Positions 36,694 through 46,019 of a stretch of 64,000 bases of DNA are shown in pieces. This DNA comes from Shewanella olleyana (GTDB lineage Bacteria > Pseudomonadota > Gammaproteobacteria > Enterobacterales > Shewanellaceae). The notes under the pieces were generated by a model. That model saw only the letters and a list, made by a program, of their open reading frames with translations. It did not search any database and was not told the origin of the DNA. Where the stretch lies: assembly GCF_023283825.1 (NCBI RefSeq), contig NZ_JAKILD010000017.1, forward strand, positions 1 through 64,000. Reading direction: 5' to 3'. Within the stretch, counting starts at the first letter, position 1. The number at the start of each line of letters is the position of its first letter. The position numbers and the translations under genes were made by a program.

Positions 36694-38237
36694 TGACGGC
36701 GACACAACATAGATTATTGCTAAACCCAGGTACTTTATCATTAGCTCAGTTACGTAAAATTGGCCGTGGATCAGTACATATTACCTTAGCTGAAGAAGCT
36801 AAAGCTGATATCAACACCAGCGCCGGTTTAGTTCAGCAGGTGTTGGATGAAGGTCGCACCGTTTACGGCATTAACACAGGTTTTGGTTTACTCGCGAACA
36901 CCAAAATTGCGCCGGAAGATTTACAGTTACTACAACGCTCGATTGTGTTGTCACATGCTGCTGGTACTGGACAATACATGCAAGATGCGACAGTGCGTTT
37001 GATGATGGTGTTAAAGATTAACTCATTAAGCCGTGGTTTTTCAGGTATTCGTTTAGAGGTGATTAACTTCCTTATCCAGCTGGTCAATGCGGGGGTTTAT
37101 CCGTGTATTCCTGAAAAGGGCTCAGTGGGTGCATCGGGCGATTTAGCACCACTTTCGCACATGTGTTTACCAATGTTAGCTGAAGGTGAAATGAGCTACC
37201 AAGGCCAGATTATCACCGCGGCAGAAGGGCTTGAAATTGCAGGGCTTAAACCAATTGAGCTTGCTGCTAAAGAAGGTTTAGCGTTATTAAATGGCACCCA
37301 AGCATCAACGGCGTTAGCGCTTGAAGGCTTATTCCATGCAGAAGACTTATTTGCTGCTAGTTCGGTGATTGGTGCAATGAGTGTTGAAGCTGCTATGGGC
37401 AGTCGTAGCCCATTTGATGCACGTATCCATGCTGCTCGCGGTCAAAAAGGCCAGATTGATTCCGCTGCGATTTTCCGTAATTTACTGGGTGATGAGTCTG
37501 AAATCAGTGCAAGTCACGTTGATTGTGAAAAAGTACAAGATCCTTATTCACTGCGTTGTCAGCCGCAAGTGTTAGGCGCATGTTTGACTCAAATTCGTCA
37601 TGCCGCTGAAGTATTGGCGGTTGAATCTAATGGCGTGACTGATAACCCATTAGTATTTCAAGATACTGGCGACATTATCTCAGGTGGTAATTTCCATGCT
37701 GAACCAGTAGCCATGGCTGCTGATAACTTAGCGATTGCTATTGCTGAACTTGGTTCAATTGCCGAGCGCCGTATTGCATTGTTAATTGATTCTAGCTTAT
37801 CTAAGTTGCCTCCATTCTTAGTGGAAAATGGCGGAGTAAACTCAGGGTTTATGATTGCCCAAGTGACAGCTGCGGCACTAGCATCAGAAAACAAAACTTA
37901 TGCTCATCCAGCTTCGGTAGACAGTTTACCGACTTCGGCAAACCAAGAAGATCATGTTTCTATGGCGACATTCGCTGCGCGTCGCTTACGTGATATGTCT
38001 GAGAATACTCGTGGTGTACTAGCAGTTGAGCTACTTGCTGCAGCACAAGGGCTCGATTTTCGTAAGCCTTTAGCCCCAAGTGATGCCGTGGCAAGCGCCA
38101 AAGCGGAGTTGCGTGAAGTGGTTGATTATTATGACAAAGACCGTTTCTTTGCCCCAGATATCGATAACGCCACTGACTTGCTTTATACAGCTAGTTTTAA
38201 TCGCTATTTGCCTGCTGGGCTATTACCGAGCTTTTAA
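36693..38237 (+). CDS. hutH: Histidine ammonia-lyase
   Basis: 514 aa. The MIO electrophile is formed from Ala147-Ser148-Gly149 in [20 protein letters not shown] and LLNGTQAS are other family marks. It removes ammonia from histidine to give urocanate, the first step of the pathway. It ends the hutU-hutH unit and is followed by a strong terminator. hutG or hutF genes for the last steps are not in the window. Confidence 0.96.
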   Translation: MTATQHRLLLNPGTLSLAQLRKIGRGSVHITLAEEAKADINTSAGLVQQVLDEGRTVYGINTGFGLLANTKIAPEDLQLLQRSIVLSHAAGTGQYMQDATVRLMMVLKINSLSRGFSGIRLEVINFLIQLVNAGVYPCIPEKGSVGASGDLAPLSHMCLPMLAEGEMSYQGQIITAAEGLEIAGLKPIELAAKEGLALLNGTQASTALALEGLFHAEDLFAASSVIGAMSVEAAMGSRSPFDARIHAARGQKGQIDSAAIFRNLLGDESEISASHVDCEKVQDPYSLRCQPQVLGACLTQIRHAAEVLAVESNGVTDNPLVFQDTGDIISGGNFHAEPVAMAADNLAIAIAELGSIAERRIALLIDSSLSKLPPFLVENGGVNSGFMIAQVTAAALASENKTYAHPASVDSLPTSANQEDHVSMATFAARRLRDMSENTRGVLAVELLAAAQGLDFRKPLAPSDAVASAKAELREVVDYYDKDRFFAPDIDNATDLLYTASFNRYLPAGLLPSF

Positions 38238-38275
38238 TTAGCGTTAAATAAGCTTGCGAGTAGATTCTAGTCAAT

Positions 38276-38301
38276 AAAAAAGGACCTTCGGGTCCTTTTT
38301 T
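38276..38301. terminator. Bidirectional intrinsic terminator after hutH
   Basis: A perfect 11-bp stem AAAAAAGGACC / GGTCCTTTTTT with the stable TTCG tetraloop. It separates hutH from a convergent outer-membrane gene. Confidence 0.93.
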
Positions 38302-38317
38302 ATTACTTGAAATGAAC

Positions 38318-38866
38318 TTACATCGTTAGACCAATTGAAATAATTGCCGCTTCAGCACTGGTGTCGTAACCTGCACCAATAACAAAACCTTCCATAAAGG
38401 TGTATCTAATACCTAATTCAGCACCCCATACTTTTTCGCGGTCACGCTCCCACACAGGTTCAGCGCCCACGATAAATGGCACAATATTATCTGTGGTATT
38501 TTCTTCATAAACGAATACTGTGGCACCACCATATAGACTTAAATCTTGGGTTAAGCTGTAGCTTAAACCAAAGCGCCACATATATTCTTTAGCATAGCCT
38601 TCACCTGGCTCGGGTACGTCAATATCGTATTTATCGCCCCATGCATAACCAATGTAATATCCCCAATCAGCATAGCTAGGGTCAAAATGTCTAGCTGCAA
38701 TAGTGACACCAAACATATCACCACGGGTATCAATATAATCAACTAATAATGCGACTGAAGGGGTGTAGCTTTGTGTATCTTCATCATCGGTTGTGTTTGC
38801 TTGAGCTTGTTGGCTAAATGCCACTAAGCCAAAAATAAGAGCGATAGCAAGCCAAAATTGTTTCAT
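38318..38866 (-). CDS. Small outer-membrane beta-barrel protein (unknown)
   Basis: 182 aa: signal peptide (1-23, cleavage after AQA), then a Gly/Tyr-rich sequence with alternating strands (VALLVDYIDTRGDMFGVTIA, WRFGLSYSLTQDLSLYGGAT, WGAELGIRYTFMEGFVIGAG) ending in ISIGLTM; this is the pattern of an eight-strand barrel. I recognise no specific family. It is monocistronic and its role is unknown; structural porin-like or adhesion functions are possible. It sits between the hut operon and the MscS gene with no apparent link to either. Confidence 0.65.
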   Translation of the reverse strand: MKQFWLAIALIFGLVAFSQQAQANTTDDEDTQSYTPSVALLVDYIDTRGDMFGVTIAARHFDPSYADWGYYIGYAWGDKYDIDVPEPGEGYAKEYMWRFGLSYSLTQDLSLYGGATVFVYEENTTDNIVPFIVGAEPVWERDREKVWGAELGIRYTFMEGFVIGAGYDTSAEAAIISIGLTM

Positions 38867-39110
38867 AGAATACCTCTACCTGTTTGGATGCTGCTATTGT
38901 TAGGCTTTGGCAATCTTAGGTCAATATTTGCTCGTGCATTTACGACAGATATCAAGGAATGTTTTATTGTTGTTGTCAGTTTGTTTTGTGGCGGTGGGGG
39001 GCTTAATGAAGTTTTGTCATATAATTGATTGTCATCGTTTAAAACAATAAATATGTTATCTTAGCCAATGGTTTTGGGCCGCTTAAGTTTAAGTAAATAA
39101 GGAATGAAGA

Positions 39111-40379
39111 GTGGATAACGAGTTACGCGCAAATATTTCTCAGTGGTTATTAGACGTTGGAGTGAATAGCCAGCCTTCAGATGGTGTGGCCACCTCTATT
39201 TTACTCTTCGCCAGTTTAGTGATCGCTACGATTGCGTATTACATAACTAAAAAAGTCTTCGTTAAAGCCGTAAATGCCGTTATTCGAAAGTCGACCGTGA
39301 CTTGGGATGATATTTTCATGCGTTACGGTGTGCTAGAAAAGCTCGCCTTATTGGTACCTGCCATAATTGTCGATTTATTAGTGCCGATTGTGTTAACTCA
39401 TCAAGAATTCTTGGGCGTTGTTCTGGATCGAGGCTTAAGTGTCATGGTGGTGCTATTTGTCATCCGCGCATGTTATGCCGGTCTTGATGCCGCAAATGAG
39501 ATTGCTGATGTTCAATTGATTAGCCGTCGCTTACCGGTTAAAAGTTTTGTTCAGCTTTTTAAACTATTCTTGTTTTTCATCGGGGCGATTATTTCAGTAT
39601 CAGTGCTCGCTGATCAATCACCTATTTACTTTTTAAGTGGCTTAGGTGTCGCAACCGGTTTAGTCATGTTGGTATTTAGAGATACCATCTTAGGCTTTGT
39701 TGCAGGTATTCAATTAGCGGCTAACCGTATGGTGAGCAAAGGCGATTGGATCCAGATGGATAAATACGGCGCCGATGGTGCTGTGGATGAAGTCTCGCTC
39801 AACACGGTTAAAGTGCGTAATTGGGACAATACCATTACGATGATCCCTGCCTACGCTCTGGTATCAGATGCTTTTAAAAACTGGCGTGGCATGTCTGAAA
39901 AGGGTGGACGCCGGATTAAACGTTCCATTAATATCGATGTGAATAGCATTCATTTTTTATCTGATGAAGAAGTGACTCGACTATCTAAGGTCAATTACCT
40001 TAAAGATTATTTCCCTAAAATAATTTCAGAAATCACTCATTCAAATGAACAAGTGAGTGATTTTGATATGCCTGTTAATGGTCGTCGTATGACTAATATA
40101 GGGACATTCAGGGCTTATTTAGACGCTTACCTTAAAAACAACAATAAGCTTCATACTGACATGACACTAATGGTTCGTCAGCTTGCACCGACAACCCAAG
40201 GCTTGCCCATTGAATTGTATGTGTTCACCAATGATACTCGCTGGGCATTTTATGAAGGTATTCAGGCCGATATTTTTGACCATGTGTTTGCCATTTTGCC
40301 TGAGTTTGGCTTAAAAGCATTTCAAAATCCAACAGGCAATGATATTCGCAGTATTAAAAGCGAGCCTGAGGTTCACTAA
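39111..40379 (+). CDS. MscS-family mechanosensitive channel, YbdG-like
   Basis: 422 aa with a GTG start preceded by AAGGA. Four or five hydrophobic segments (about 25-190) lead into the MscS core: GVATGLVMLVFRDTILGFVA is the pore-lining helix region, followed by the beta domain (VSKGDWIQMD, GAVDEVSLNTVKVRNWDN). The C-terminal half carries the extra alpha/beta domain typical of YbdG rather than MscS itself. Such channels release solutes under osmotic downshock. No operon partners; 100 bp after it comes a hairpin shared with the convergent acyltransferase gene. Confidence 0.87.
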   Translation: MDNELRANISQWLLDVGVNSQPSDGVATSILLFASLVIATIAYYITKKVFVKAVNAVIRKSTVTWDDIFMRYGVLEKLALLVPAIIVDLLVPIVLTHQEFLGVVLDRGLSVMVVLFVIRACYAGLDAANEIADVQLISRRLPVKSFVQLFKLFLFFIGAIISVSVLADQSPIYFLSGLGVATGLVMLVFRDTILGFVAGIQLAANRMVSKGDWIQMDKYGADGAVDEVSLNTVKVRNWDNTITMIPAYALVSDAFKNWRGMSEKGGRRIKRSINIDVNSIHFLSDEEVTRLSKVNYLKDYFPKIISEITHSNEQVSDFDMPVNGRRMTNIGTFRAYLDAYLKNNNKLHTDMTLMVRQLAPTTQGLPIELYVFTNDTRWAFYEGIQADIFDHVFAILPEFGLKAFQNPTGNDIRSIKSEPEVH

Positions 40380-40417
40380 GCTTATTATTTTCGATAGAGT
40401 CGTCAGTTAAAAAACTT

Positions 40418-40449
40418 AAAGCCAAGCTAGGTCGCTCTAGTTTGGCTTT
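40418..40449. terminator. Bidirectional terminator overlapping the acyltransferase stop
   Basis: AAAGCCAA (40418-40425) pairs with TTGGCTTT (40442-40449), extended inward by a G-T wobble and CTAG/CTAG, a 13-bp stem with a 6-nt loop. The stop codon of the minus-strand gene (40437-40439) lies in the stem. Confidence 0.75.
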
Positions 40450-41009
40450 TTAATTTTGGCAGGTTCATATGCTGGGACCACCTTAGGGTGATGACCTGTT
40501 ATGCCACGAAAAAAGTCCATTATCGCATTCATATCAGTTGTCATATCATCACTGGTATCCATAGGTGTATTGAGCACAATGGTTTTACGAGCGAAGTCGA
40601 GTCCTACGGTGATAATTGGTACCTTGGCTTTGACGGCAATATGATAAAAACCTGTTTTCCAGCGAGTGACTGCACTGCGAGTCCCTTCTGGCGCTAATGC
40701 CAATTTGTAGTGACTATTGGTTTCAAAAAGCTGTACTGCAGCATCGACCATATTATTGTTTTTTCTGCGATCAACAGGGCTGCCGCCTAGCCATTTGAAA
40801 AACCAGCCCCAAGGTGGAATAAATAATTGATGTTTTCCTAAAAAGTGGATGTTCATTCCCAGTGCTGAGCGGGCAATTATGCCAATAATAAAATCCCAGT
40901 TGCTAGTATGAGGCCCAACAACCATGATGAACTGTCCATCAGCAGATACGTTGCCTTCAAACTGCCAGCCCATTATTTTAAGAAGCCATAAGTTAATTTT
41001 ACGAAACAT
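40437..41009 (-). CDS. Lysophospholipid acyltransferase-family protein (PlsC-like)
   Basis: 190 aa. The acyltransferase motif I is VGPHTSNWDFIIG (HxxxxD), and motif III is LAPEGTRSAVTRWKTGFYHIA (EGTR with the following fatty-acid-binding turn). Lysophospholipid acyltransferases add a fatty acid to a lysophospholipid at the membrane. The protein is shorter than canonical PlsC (about 245 aa) and belongs to the small class; the acceptor is unknown. It is monocistronic and convergent with the MscS gene. Confidence 0.82.
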   Translation of the reverse strand: MFRKINLWLLKIMGWQFEGNVSADGQFIMVVGPHTSNWDFIIGIIARSALGMNIHFLGKHQLFIPPWGWFFKWLGGSPVDRRKNNNMVDAAVQLFETNSHYKLALAPEGTRSAVTRWKTGFYHIAVKAKVPIITVGLDFARKTIVLNTPMDTSDDMTTDMNAIMDFFRGITGHHPKVVPAYEPAKIKKPN

Positions 41010-41552
41010 GGATCATTTTCCAGTTTATTTATATCTGATACGCTAGAATCTAACGATAAGATAATGAAATATTTTACGAATATTATTTTTGCTAGTATTT
41101 AGGTCCTGCTGATCTTTGCTGGTTAAGTTTTGTTCGAAATGAAAGCGTTTTAATTGAGGCGGATGAATTGATGCCTAGTCATCTAAGCAAAATTCATCCA
41201 ACAAAGAGTAAAACACTTTTAGTCGAACCCTTTGGGCAGCGTTTGTTGGCGATTTTTACTGCGTTATCGACTTTTTATGTAGAATAACTACACCACAAAG
41301 TCTCTGCCTTGTATAAATGGCTAACAATTCGCTGCAAAAATAACCTTGAAAGATCAACAGGCCCTAGTAATAGCTAAATTATATTGCTTTAGTACAGTGG
41401 CGAGCGATACGTAAGATGTCAGATTTATAAACAAAGTTTGCACGCCAATGATGCGATAATTAACTAACCTATCGTATTCATTGCCGTAATACAAAAGTGC
41501 CAATTCTTTATTTCTTATTGGGAAATTAGGAAGCAATCAGCAAGGAGAGTGT
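41010..41552. other. Intergenic region with a probable repeat element
   Basis: About 540 bp with no supported gene; the best ORF (41354-41536, minus, 60 codons) shows no recognisable pattern. Positions 41161-41372 look like an intergenic repeat (separate entry). The last 20 bases before 41553 contain a good ribosome-binding site AAGGAGAG for the next gene. Confidence 0.4.
41161..41372. repeat. Possible dispersed intergenic repeat
   Basis: Begins with a perfect 9-bp inverted repeat, GGATGAATT (41162-41170 region) with AATTCATCC, around a 21-nt spacer, and continues to GATCAACAGGCCCTA near 41368. From memory, stretches of this text recur in intergenic DNA of Shewanella and relatives, but no copy is visible elsewhere in this window, so the repeat status is unproved here. 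Exact edges are estimates. Confidence 0.35.
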
Positions 41553-42368
41553 GTGAAGCACCATACAACAATCAGTATTAGCGTATTTTGCCTATTATTT
41601 TCAATGATGAGCATTGCAGCTGACAATAAGCCAACGAGTGAAACGCTGACTGAAAATGCTAACTCCACTGCAGCGCCAACGAATGAGCAATCTGCAGAAA
41701 CTGTCACTGAACAAGCATTAAAGTCAGTTCCACTAAAGCCGGTATCAGCTGAGAAAGTCGAAGTCGGGTCAATTAAGCCTGTTGCTGTTGATGCTCAGAC
41801 TCAGACTCAAACTCAAACCTCAACCGAAGTCGACCCAGTTAAACCTGAAAGTGCCAATGTGACAGATGTGGTCAATAGCACTGCCGAGGAAGTGAAGAAG
41901 CAACCAGAAACATTTACGCCAGTCACTCCGGTTGCTGCCGTTGATATTAACCCTGATGATGCTGTACCAATTTCGTTAGATGAAGTTAATGCTGACAGCG
42001 CCATTCCCACAGACCGTATTCGTTCAGTCATCTCAAATCAAGAAAAGGCATGGAATAGCGGTGATATCGACGCTTACATGCAGGGTTATTGGAACAGTGA
42101 CAAGCTGCGCTTCGTATCAAATGGGAAGTACAATTATGGTTGGGACTCAATATTAGCTAGCTATAAACGCAGTTACCCAACTTCGCAGAGTATGGGAAAG
42201 CTAAGTTTTAATGTACGTGAAATAAAAATGTTGAGTAACTACGCAGCGCTAGTGGTTGGACGTTGGACATTAGAGCGAGCTAAAGACAAGCCAAGCGGCG
42301 TATTTACACTGTTAATTGAACGCATTGATGACAAATGGGTCATTACCCACGATCACTCTTCTGATTAA
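41553..42368 (+). CDS. SnoaL/DUF4440-like secreted protein with low-complexity linker
   Basis: 271 aa with a GTG start and AAGGAGAGT before it. Signal peptide 1-22 (cleavage after SIAA), then a disordered Thr/Glu/Val-rich stretch including a QTQTQTQT run (about 75-85), then a C-terminal NTF2-like domain from about 150 (EKAWNSGDIDAYMQGYWNSD, WDSILASYKRSYP, NYAALVVGRWTLER). NTF2-like domains of this type bind small ligands or serve in secretion; the function is unknown. It is monocistronic. The repeat run may expand or shrink between strains. Confidence 0.72.
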   Translation: MKHHTTISISVFCLLFSMMSIAADNKPTSETLTENANSTAAPTNEQSAETVTEQALKSVPLKPVSAEKVEVGSIKPVAVDAQTQTQTQTSTEVDPVKPESANVTDVVNSTAEEVKKQPETFTPVTPVAAVDINPDDAVPISLDEVNADSAIPTDRIRSVISNQEKAWNSGDIDAYMQGYWNSDKLRFVSNGKYNYGWDSILASYKRSYPTSQSMGKLSFNVREIKMLSNYAALVVGRWTLERAKDKPSGVFTLLIERIDDKWVITHDHSSD

Positions 42369-42389
42369 TCGAGTGATAAAATACAATCG

Positions 42390-42437
42390 TTAGGGCAAGC
42401 GCTATTCAGGCTTAATACTGAATCGTTGTTGCCCTAA
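42390..42437. terminator. Convergent double hairpin at the NRDE gene end
   Basis: TTAGGGCAA (42390-42398) pairs with TTGCCCTAA (42429-42437), with an inner ATTCAG/CTGAAT stem. The 3' end of the minus-strand NRDE gene lies inside it. It has no long T-run. Confidence 0.5.
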
Positions 42438-43190
42438 ATTCCTTGCTTTACCATCGTAACGCACTTCGGTAAATGCAATATTACCTTGAACATCCCGCAT
42501 AACAACACTGGTAGAGCGAGTGCCATATTCTGGGTGTTTGATAAAAATCGCAGATAGTAGCCTTTCCCATTCGAGGCCAATCCCTGTATTGGGTAAGCTA
42601 GTGTCATCAGCTTCAGATTCATCACGCATTAACCCTAGCATTTGTTCTACATCAGGCTCTGTATGACTTAACACATGTTGCTCTAGTGCTTGTTGCCCTT
42701 TGGCCATTTTAGGCCAAACATCATCTAATGCACCGTTACTGACCGCATGAAATCCCTTTTCTAATGGCAAGTTTTCATGAGTTGCACTGTTAAAACACCA
42801 TAATTTATCATTCTGTTGATACACCAAGTTAAATGAACCGTAGTTGTTGCTGTGTTGCTTGAGCCATTGCTCGGTTAAGCTGCCGTCATTTGATAATGCT
42901 TTTAGCACTAATTCGCCACGGCTGCGCATACCTTCGTTATCGGATAGGTTGCGAATGTTGGTGAGTGCGGAAAACTGCCCCAGCTTATTGACTCCCAACC
43001 AAGTGCCACCCGCTTGTAAATCTTTACCTGCAAGAACTTTCGATGAAAGATTGGCTGGCTCAGCTGAATTGGGTGTGGCTGGCCAGAAGTGGGCAGGTTC
43101 TGTTGGGCGGTGATGAAACTCATCTCGGTTAGCACAGACGATTAAAGGCCATTTGGGATGCATGTCGACAGCGATAAATAAGATGCACAT
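42402..43190 (-). CDS. NRDE (TANGO2) family protein
   Basis: 262 aa from ATG 43190, since the family begins MCILFIA; the reading frame reaches 43223 without a better site. The signature CANRDEFHHRPTEPAHFWP appears near residue 15, followed by GTWLGVNKLGQFSALTN and YGSFNLVY. TANGO2-like proteins have an Ntn-hydrolase-like fold with Cys2 as the presumed nucleophile and have been linked to heme or lipid handling in eukaryotes; the bacterial role is not settled. Monocistronic, convergent with the SnoaL-like gene. Confidence 0.85.
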   Translation of the reverse strand: MCILFIAVDMHPKWPLIVCANRDEFHHRPTEPAHFWPATPNSAEPANLSSKVLAGKDLQAGGTWLGVNKLGQFSALTNIRNLSDNEGMRSRGELVLKALSNDGSLTEQWLKQHSNNYGSFNLVYQQNDKLWCFNSATHENLPLEKGFHAVSNGALDDVWPKMAKGQQALEQHVLSHTEPDVEQMLGLMRDESEADDTSLPNTGIGLEWERLLSAIFIKHPEYGTRSTSVVMRDVQGNIAFTEVRYDGKARNLGQQRFSIKPE

Positions 43191-43335
43191 AAGCTCTACC
43201 AGCATAGGATGATAAAACATCATAACCTAAAACTTAATGGCTAAGTATGGGAGAAGGGATAATCGGTTTTTGGCACTATTTTAGGCACTATAAGTGGCCG
43301 ATATTAAGTGGCCGTTATCATTTTATGTAGAGCGG

Positions 43336-43367
43336 CTCGTTGTCGCAGGGTTAATCGCGACAACGAG
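43336..43367 (-). terminator. Perfect 11-bp hairpin after the ZIP-like gene
   Basis: CTCGTTGTCGC (43336-43346) pairs exactly with GCGACAACGAG (43357-43367) around a 10-nt loop. It sits 14 bp after the stop codon on the minus strand, without a U-run. Confidence 0.5.
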
Positions 43368-43381
43368 AAATGTCATATGTG

Positions 43382-44965
43382 TTAATGATGGTGCTTATGA
43401 CTGTGTTCGTGCTTATGGCTGTGGTTATGAGCGTGGTTATGAGTGTGGTCATGATCGTGTTCATGACTGTGACCTTTAAACTTTATCAGTAGTCGACTGA
43501 GGAATTCTCTTGGACCTAAGCGCAATAAACTGGCACTAAAGACTACGCCAACCATCACCGCAGCAGTAATATTAACGCTATTTGGCAGAGTTAATACTTG
43601 ATGCCAGTCTCCTAATAAGTAATAAGCAAATAATAGTGCTATTGCTAAAACTGCAGACAAAGCCGCTCTCATCGGCCAATTCATTAACTTAAGCTGACTG
43701 ATGCTCAGCACAGGAGCCGCAATTAATACAAAAGCTACGGCTACATTGCTCCAGCCGCTGTAAGCTAAAGAAAGTGCTAAAACAGCTGCACCAAGATTAC
43801 AAAAACGCATTGGCAAAAATACCGCCATTAATATCATCACTTGCAGTACGGGGTTTTCGAAGTGCACTGATGGATGACCAATTAAATTGGCTAAAATGAG
43901 GCTTAATGTAATCCAAGGGGCACTTCTATCAACAAGGTGAGCAAAACCAAAACGCCAACTTGATGTCGGTAAGTTCTCGTGAGGATCGGTTAGTTCAACT
44001 TTTCCAAGGGTCAACAATGCGCCGACAAACAACAAACCTATTGCTTGATACAATGCAAACCAAGGACCTAACAATAGTAAAGTGATAAATAAAGCTTCAG
44101 GGCCAGCGAGACGTTGCAACCAGCGACTGGCTAAACTGTCATTTTGCGGTGATAAACCCGCTTTAAATCGAGCACTAGCAATTAAATAGCTAACAATTAG
44201 AATCGGTGAAATGGTCAGTAACCATGTCATAAACTGTTCTGAACCATGGCTATGGGCATGATCGTGGCCGCCTGTATCAACAAACAGTAATAATGCGAGT
44301 AATCCAACCCCAAACAAACTTCCGATCCCGGCTTGATATTGGTAGCGGCCCTGTTGATCGTCATCGGAGTGACCATGAGGCTGGTGTAAGACAACATGTA
44401 AGATTGAGCCGGTTACAAAAGCTTGTAAGTAAACCGTGTTGTCGATACTTAAGTGCTGCAGAAGTTGTTCGCCAGCAAAGTAGCCTATACCTGTTAATAC
44501 CATCATGGCGGCAAGGACTGCGCTAGCCCATCGGGTACCTACTTGAGGTTTTAATAGCCACCAAATAGCTACGCCGACTGGTAAGCGGTGCATGATCACA
44601 CCCAAAGCTAATAGAATAGAATTACCTTCTTGCTGCGCTAATACCATAGCGCCGCCATCTGTGATGGTGTGCAGAAGTAGTCCGCCAATACCTAATGTCA
44701 GGGTGACGTTATGGGTAATATCCGAGTAACGGTGGAATAAGCGTTCGCTGGCAGTTGGCCCCCAAAGGCCCAATACCACAAATAATAAGGTGAGGATCCC
44801 GCCATGGTGAAGTAATTCGGGCAAAATGTGGATAAGGACTAGCCCGCCTAAAGAGACGAAGATAAATCCATCCAAGCCTTTTTGTAGCCCACTTCCTGAT
44901 GAGAAGTAGCGATAAAAAAGCGGTCCGAATAAAAGTGCGATACAACTAGCGACTAGATAGAGCAT
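43382..44965 (-). CDS. ZIP-like/permease-like fusion protein with His-rich tail
   Basis: 527 aa from ATG 44965 (an in-frame TTG start at 45004 is possible). N-terminal half: ZIP-like, with LIHILPELLHH, LLLHTITDGGA and IMHRLPVGVAIW in the places of the HxxxE, HNxxDG and HExPH metal-binding motifs of ZIP transporters, each altered. C-terminal half: about six membrane segments with LPMRFCNLGAAVLALSLAYSG and FVLIAAPVLSISQL, which recall UPF0718/ArsP-type permeases. The last 30 residues are nearly half histidine (HEHDHDHTHNHAHNHSHKHE), a zinc- or nickel-binding tail. Metal handling is likely; direction and substrate are unknown. Confidence 0.65.
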   Translation of the reverse strand: MLYLVASCIALLFGPLFYRYFSSGSGLQKGLDGFIFVSLGGLVLIHILPELLHHGGILTLLFVVLGLWGPTASERLFHRYSDITHNVTLTLGIGGLLLHTITDGGAMVLAQQEGNSILLALGVIMHRLPVGVAIWWLLKPQVGTRWASAVLAAMMVLTGIGYFAGEQLLQHLSIDNTVYLQAFVTGSILHVVLHQPHGHSDDDQQGRYQYQAGIGSLFGVGLLALLLFVDTGGHDHAHSHGSEQFMTWLLTISPILIVSYLIASARFKAGLSPQNDSLASRWLQRLAGPEALFITLLLLGPWFALYQAIGLLFVGALLTLGKVELTDPHENLPTSSWRFGFAHLVDRSAPWITLSLILANLIGHPSVHFENPVLQVMILMAVFLPMRFCNLGAAVLALSLAYSGWSNVAVAFVLIAAPVLSISQLKLMNWPMRAALSAVLAIALLFAYYLLGDWHQVLTLPNSVNITAAVMVGVVFSASLLRLGPREFLSRLLIKFKGHSHEHDHDHTHNHAHNHSHKHEHSHKHHH

Positions 44966-45182
44966 GGAATCCAAAGAATCTAAGAAACAGGAAAAAACAA
45001 TCAAGTATATCCTAGTATTCCATTTAACTTAATACTTGCTGAGCCTGATTATTGAACATCATGAGAATTTACACGGTAAAGCACGAGATAAAATTGATAA
45101 ATTTAAACTGCTCATACCTGCTAAATGACTGTATTAAGTATACAATAGCGCTTCTTTGTTAATCATTAATAGACTAAATGTA

Positions 45183-45776
45183 ATGGATATATTTTCAGCA
45201 GCCGTGATGTTGTTTTTGATCATGGACCCTTTAGGGAATTTACCGATATTTGCATCAATTTTGAGGCATATCGAACCTAAAAAACGTCGCCGAGTGCTTA
45301 TTCGTGAGTTATTGATTGCGCTCGCTATTATGCTGCTGTTTCTCTTTGCTGGCGAAGCGATTCTTAATTTCCTAAATTTACGCCAAGAGTCAGTCAGTAT
45401 AGCCGGCGGTATTATCTTATTTTTAATTGCGATTAAGATGATATTCCCACAACCTGGTGGCGTAGTGGGACTTGCTGCGGGTGAGGAACCATTTATTGTG
45501 CCAATGGCGATTCCGCTGATGGCTGGTCCATCAGTGTTAGCCGCGCTCATTTTACTTGCTCACAGTGATAGCTCTCGGATGGCTGATTGGACTATTGCGC
45601 TTTTTGTCGCTTGGGGTGTGAGTGCAATCATTCTGCTATTTTATAAAGTATTTACTCGCATACTAGGAGAAAAAGGCCTTACAGCCGTAGAGCGGCTTAT
45701 GGGGATGGTGCTGGTAATGATTTCTGTGCAAATGTTCCTCGACGGTATTTCGAGTTATATGAAAAGTACAGCTTAG
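45183..45776 (+). CDS. MarC-family membrane protein, YhgN-like
   Basis: 197 aa from ATG 45183. Six hydrophobic segments in two halves, each containing a P-L-G or AIPL-type loop: MDPLGNLPIFASIL and MAIPLMAGPSVLAALILLA are the family's characteristic repeats. The length and the ending LDGISSYMK match E. coli YhgN. MarC proteins resemble transporters by topology, but no substrate is established. It is divergent from the ZIP-like fusion gene and ends at a strong terminator. Confidence 0.87.
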   Translation: MDIFSAAVMLFLIMDPLGNLPIFASILRHIEPKKRRRVLIRELLIALAIMLLFLFAGEAILNFLNLRQESVSIAGGIILFLIAIKMIFPQPGGVVGLAAGEEPFIVPMAIPLMAGPSVLAALILLAHSDSSRMADWTIALFVAWGVSAIILLFYKVFTRILGEKGLTAVERLMGMVLVMISVQMFLDGISSYMKSTA

Positions 45777-45815
45777 ACACATAAATGATCCCTGTTAGGG
45801 TATTTTTCGTACATT

Positions 45816-45840
45816 AAGGCCGCAGTAGCGGCCTTTTTTG
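45816..45840 (+). terminator. Intrinsic terminator after the MarC gene
   Basis: AAGGCCGC pairs with GCGGCCTT around AGTA, then TTTT. It is preceded by a small CCC/GGG hairpin at 45790-45800. Confidence 0.9.
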
Positions 45841-45902
45841 TATTTGTTTTTTGAGGGTAAGTGGCTGCTAAATATATGTTTTTAGAGCAATTTTGAGTTG
45901 CC

Positions 45903-45918
45903 GTTTACATGTGTAAAC
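45903..45918. promoter_or_regulatory. Palindrome upstream of the lipoprotein-protease operon
   Basis: GTTTACA-TG-TGTAAAC has 7-bp arms and stands about 100 bp before the lipoprotein gene, in the only noncoding DNA before the operon. It is a good operator candidate; the binding protein is unknown. Confidence 0.45.
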
Positions 45919-46019
45919 ATTGACGCTGTAAATCTGTAGATAAAAGCTAATAAACGATTTGTAACCCGTTGGTAATAACTGTTAATGTTCGGTTAATCTA
46001 TACTGATGTAAGTTGAATT

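Noticed and set aside
41354..41536. 60-codon minus-strand ORF in the noncoding region
   Set aside because: No Shine-Dalgarno, no recognisable pattern, partly inside the probable repeat.
42844..43135. ORFs on both strands over the NRDE gene
   Set aside because: They are frame shadows of the NRDE gene, with no start signals and no family pattern.
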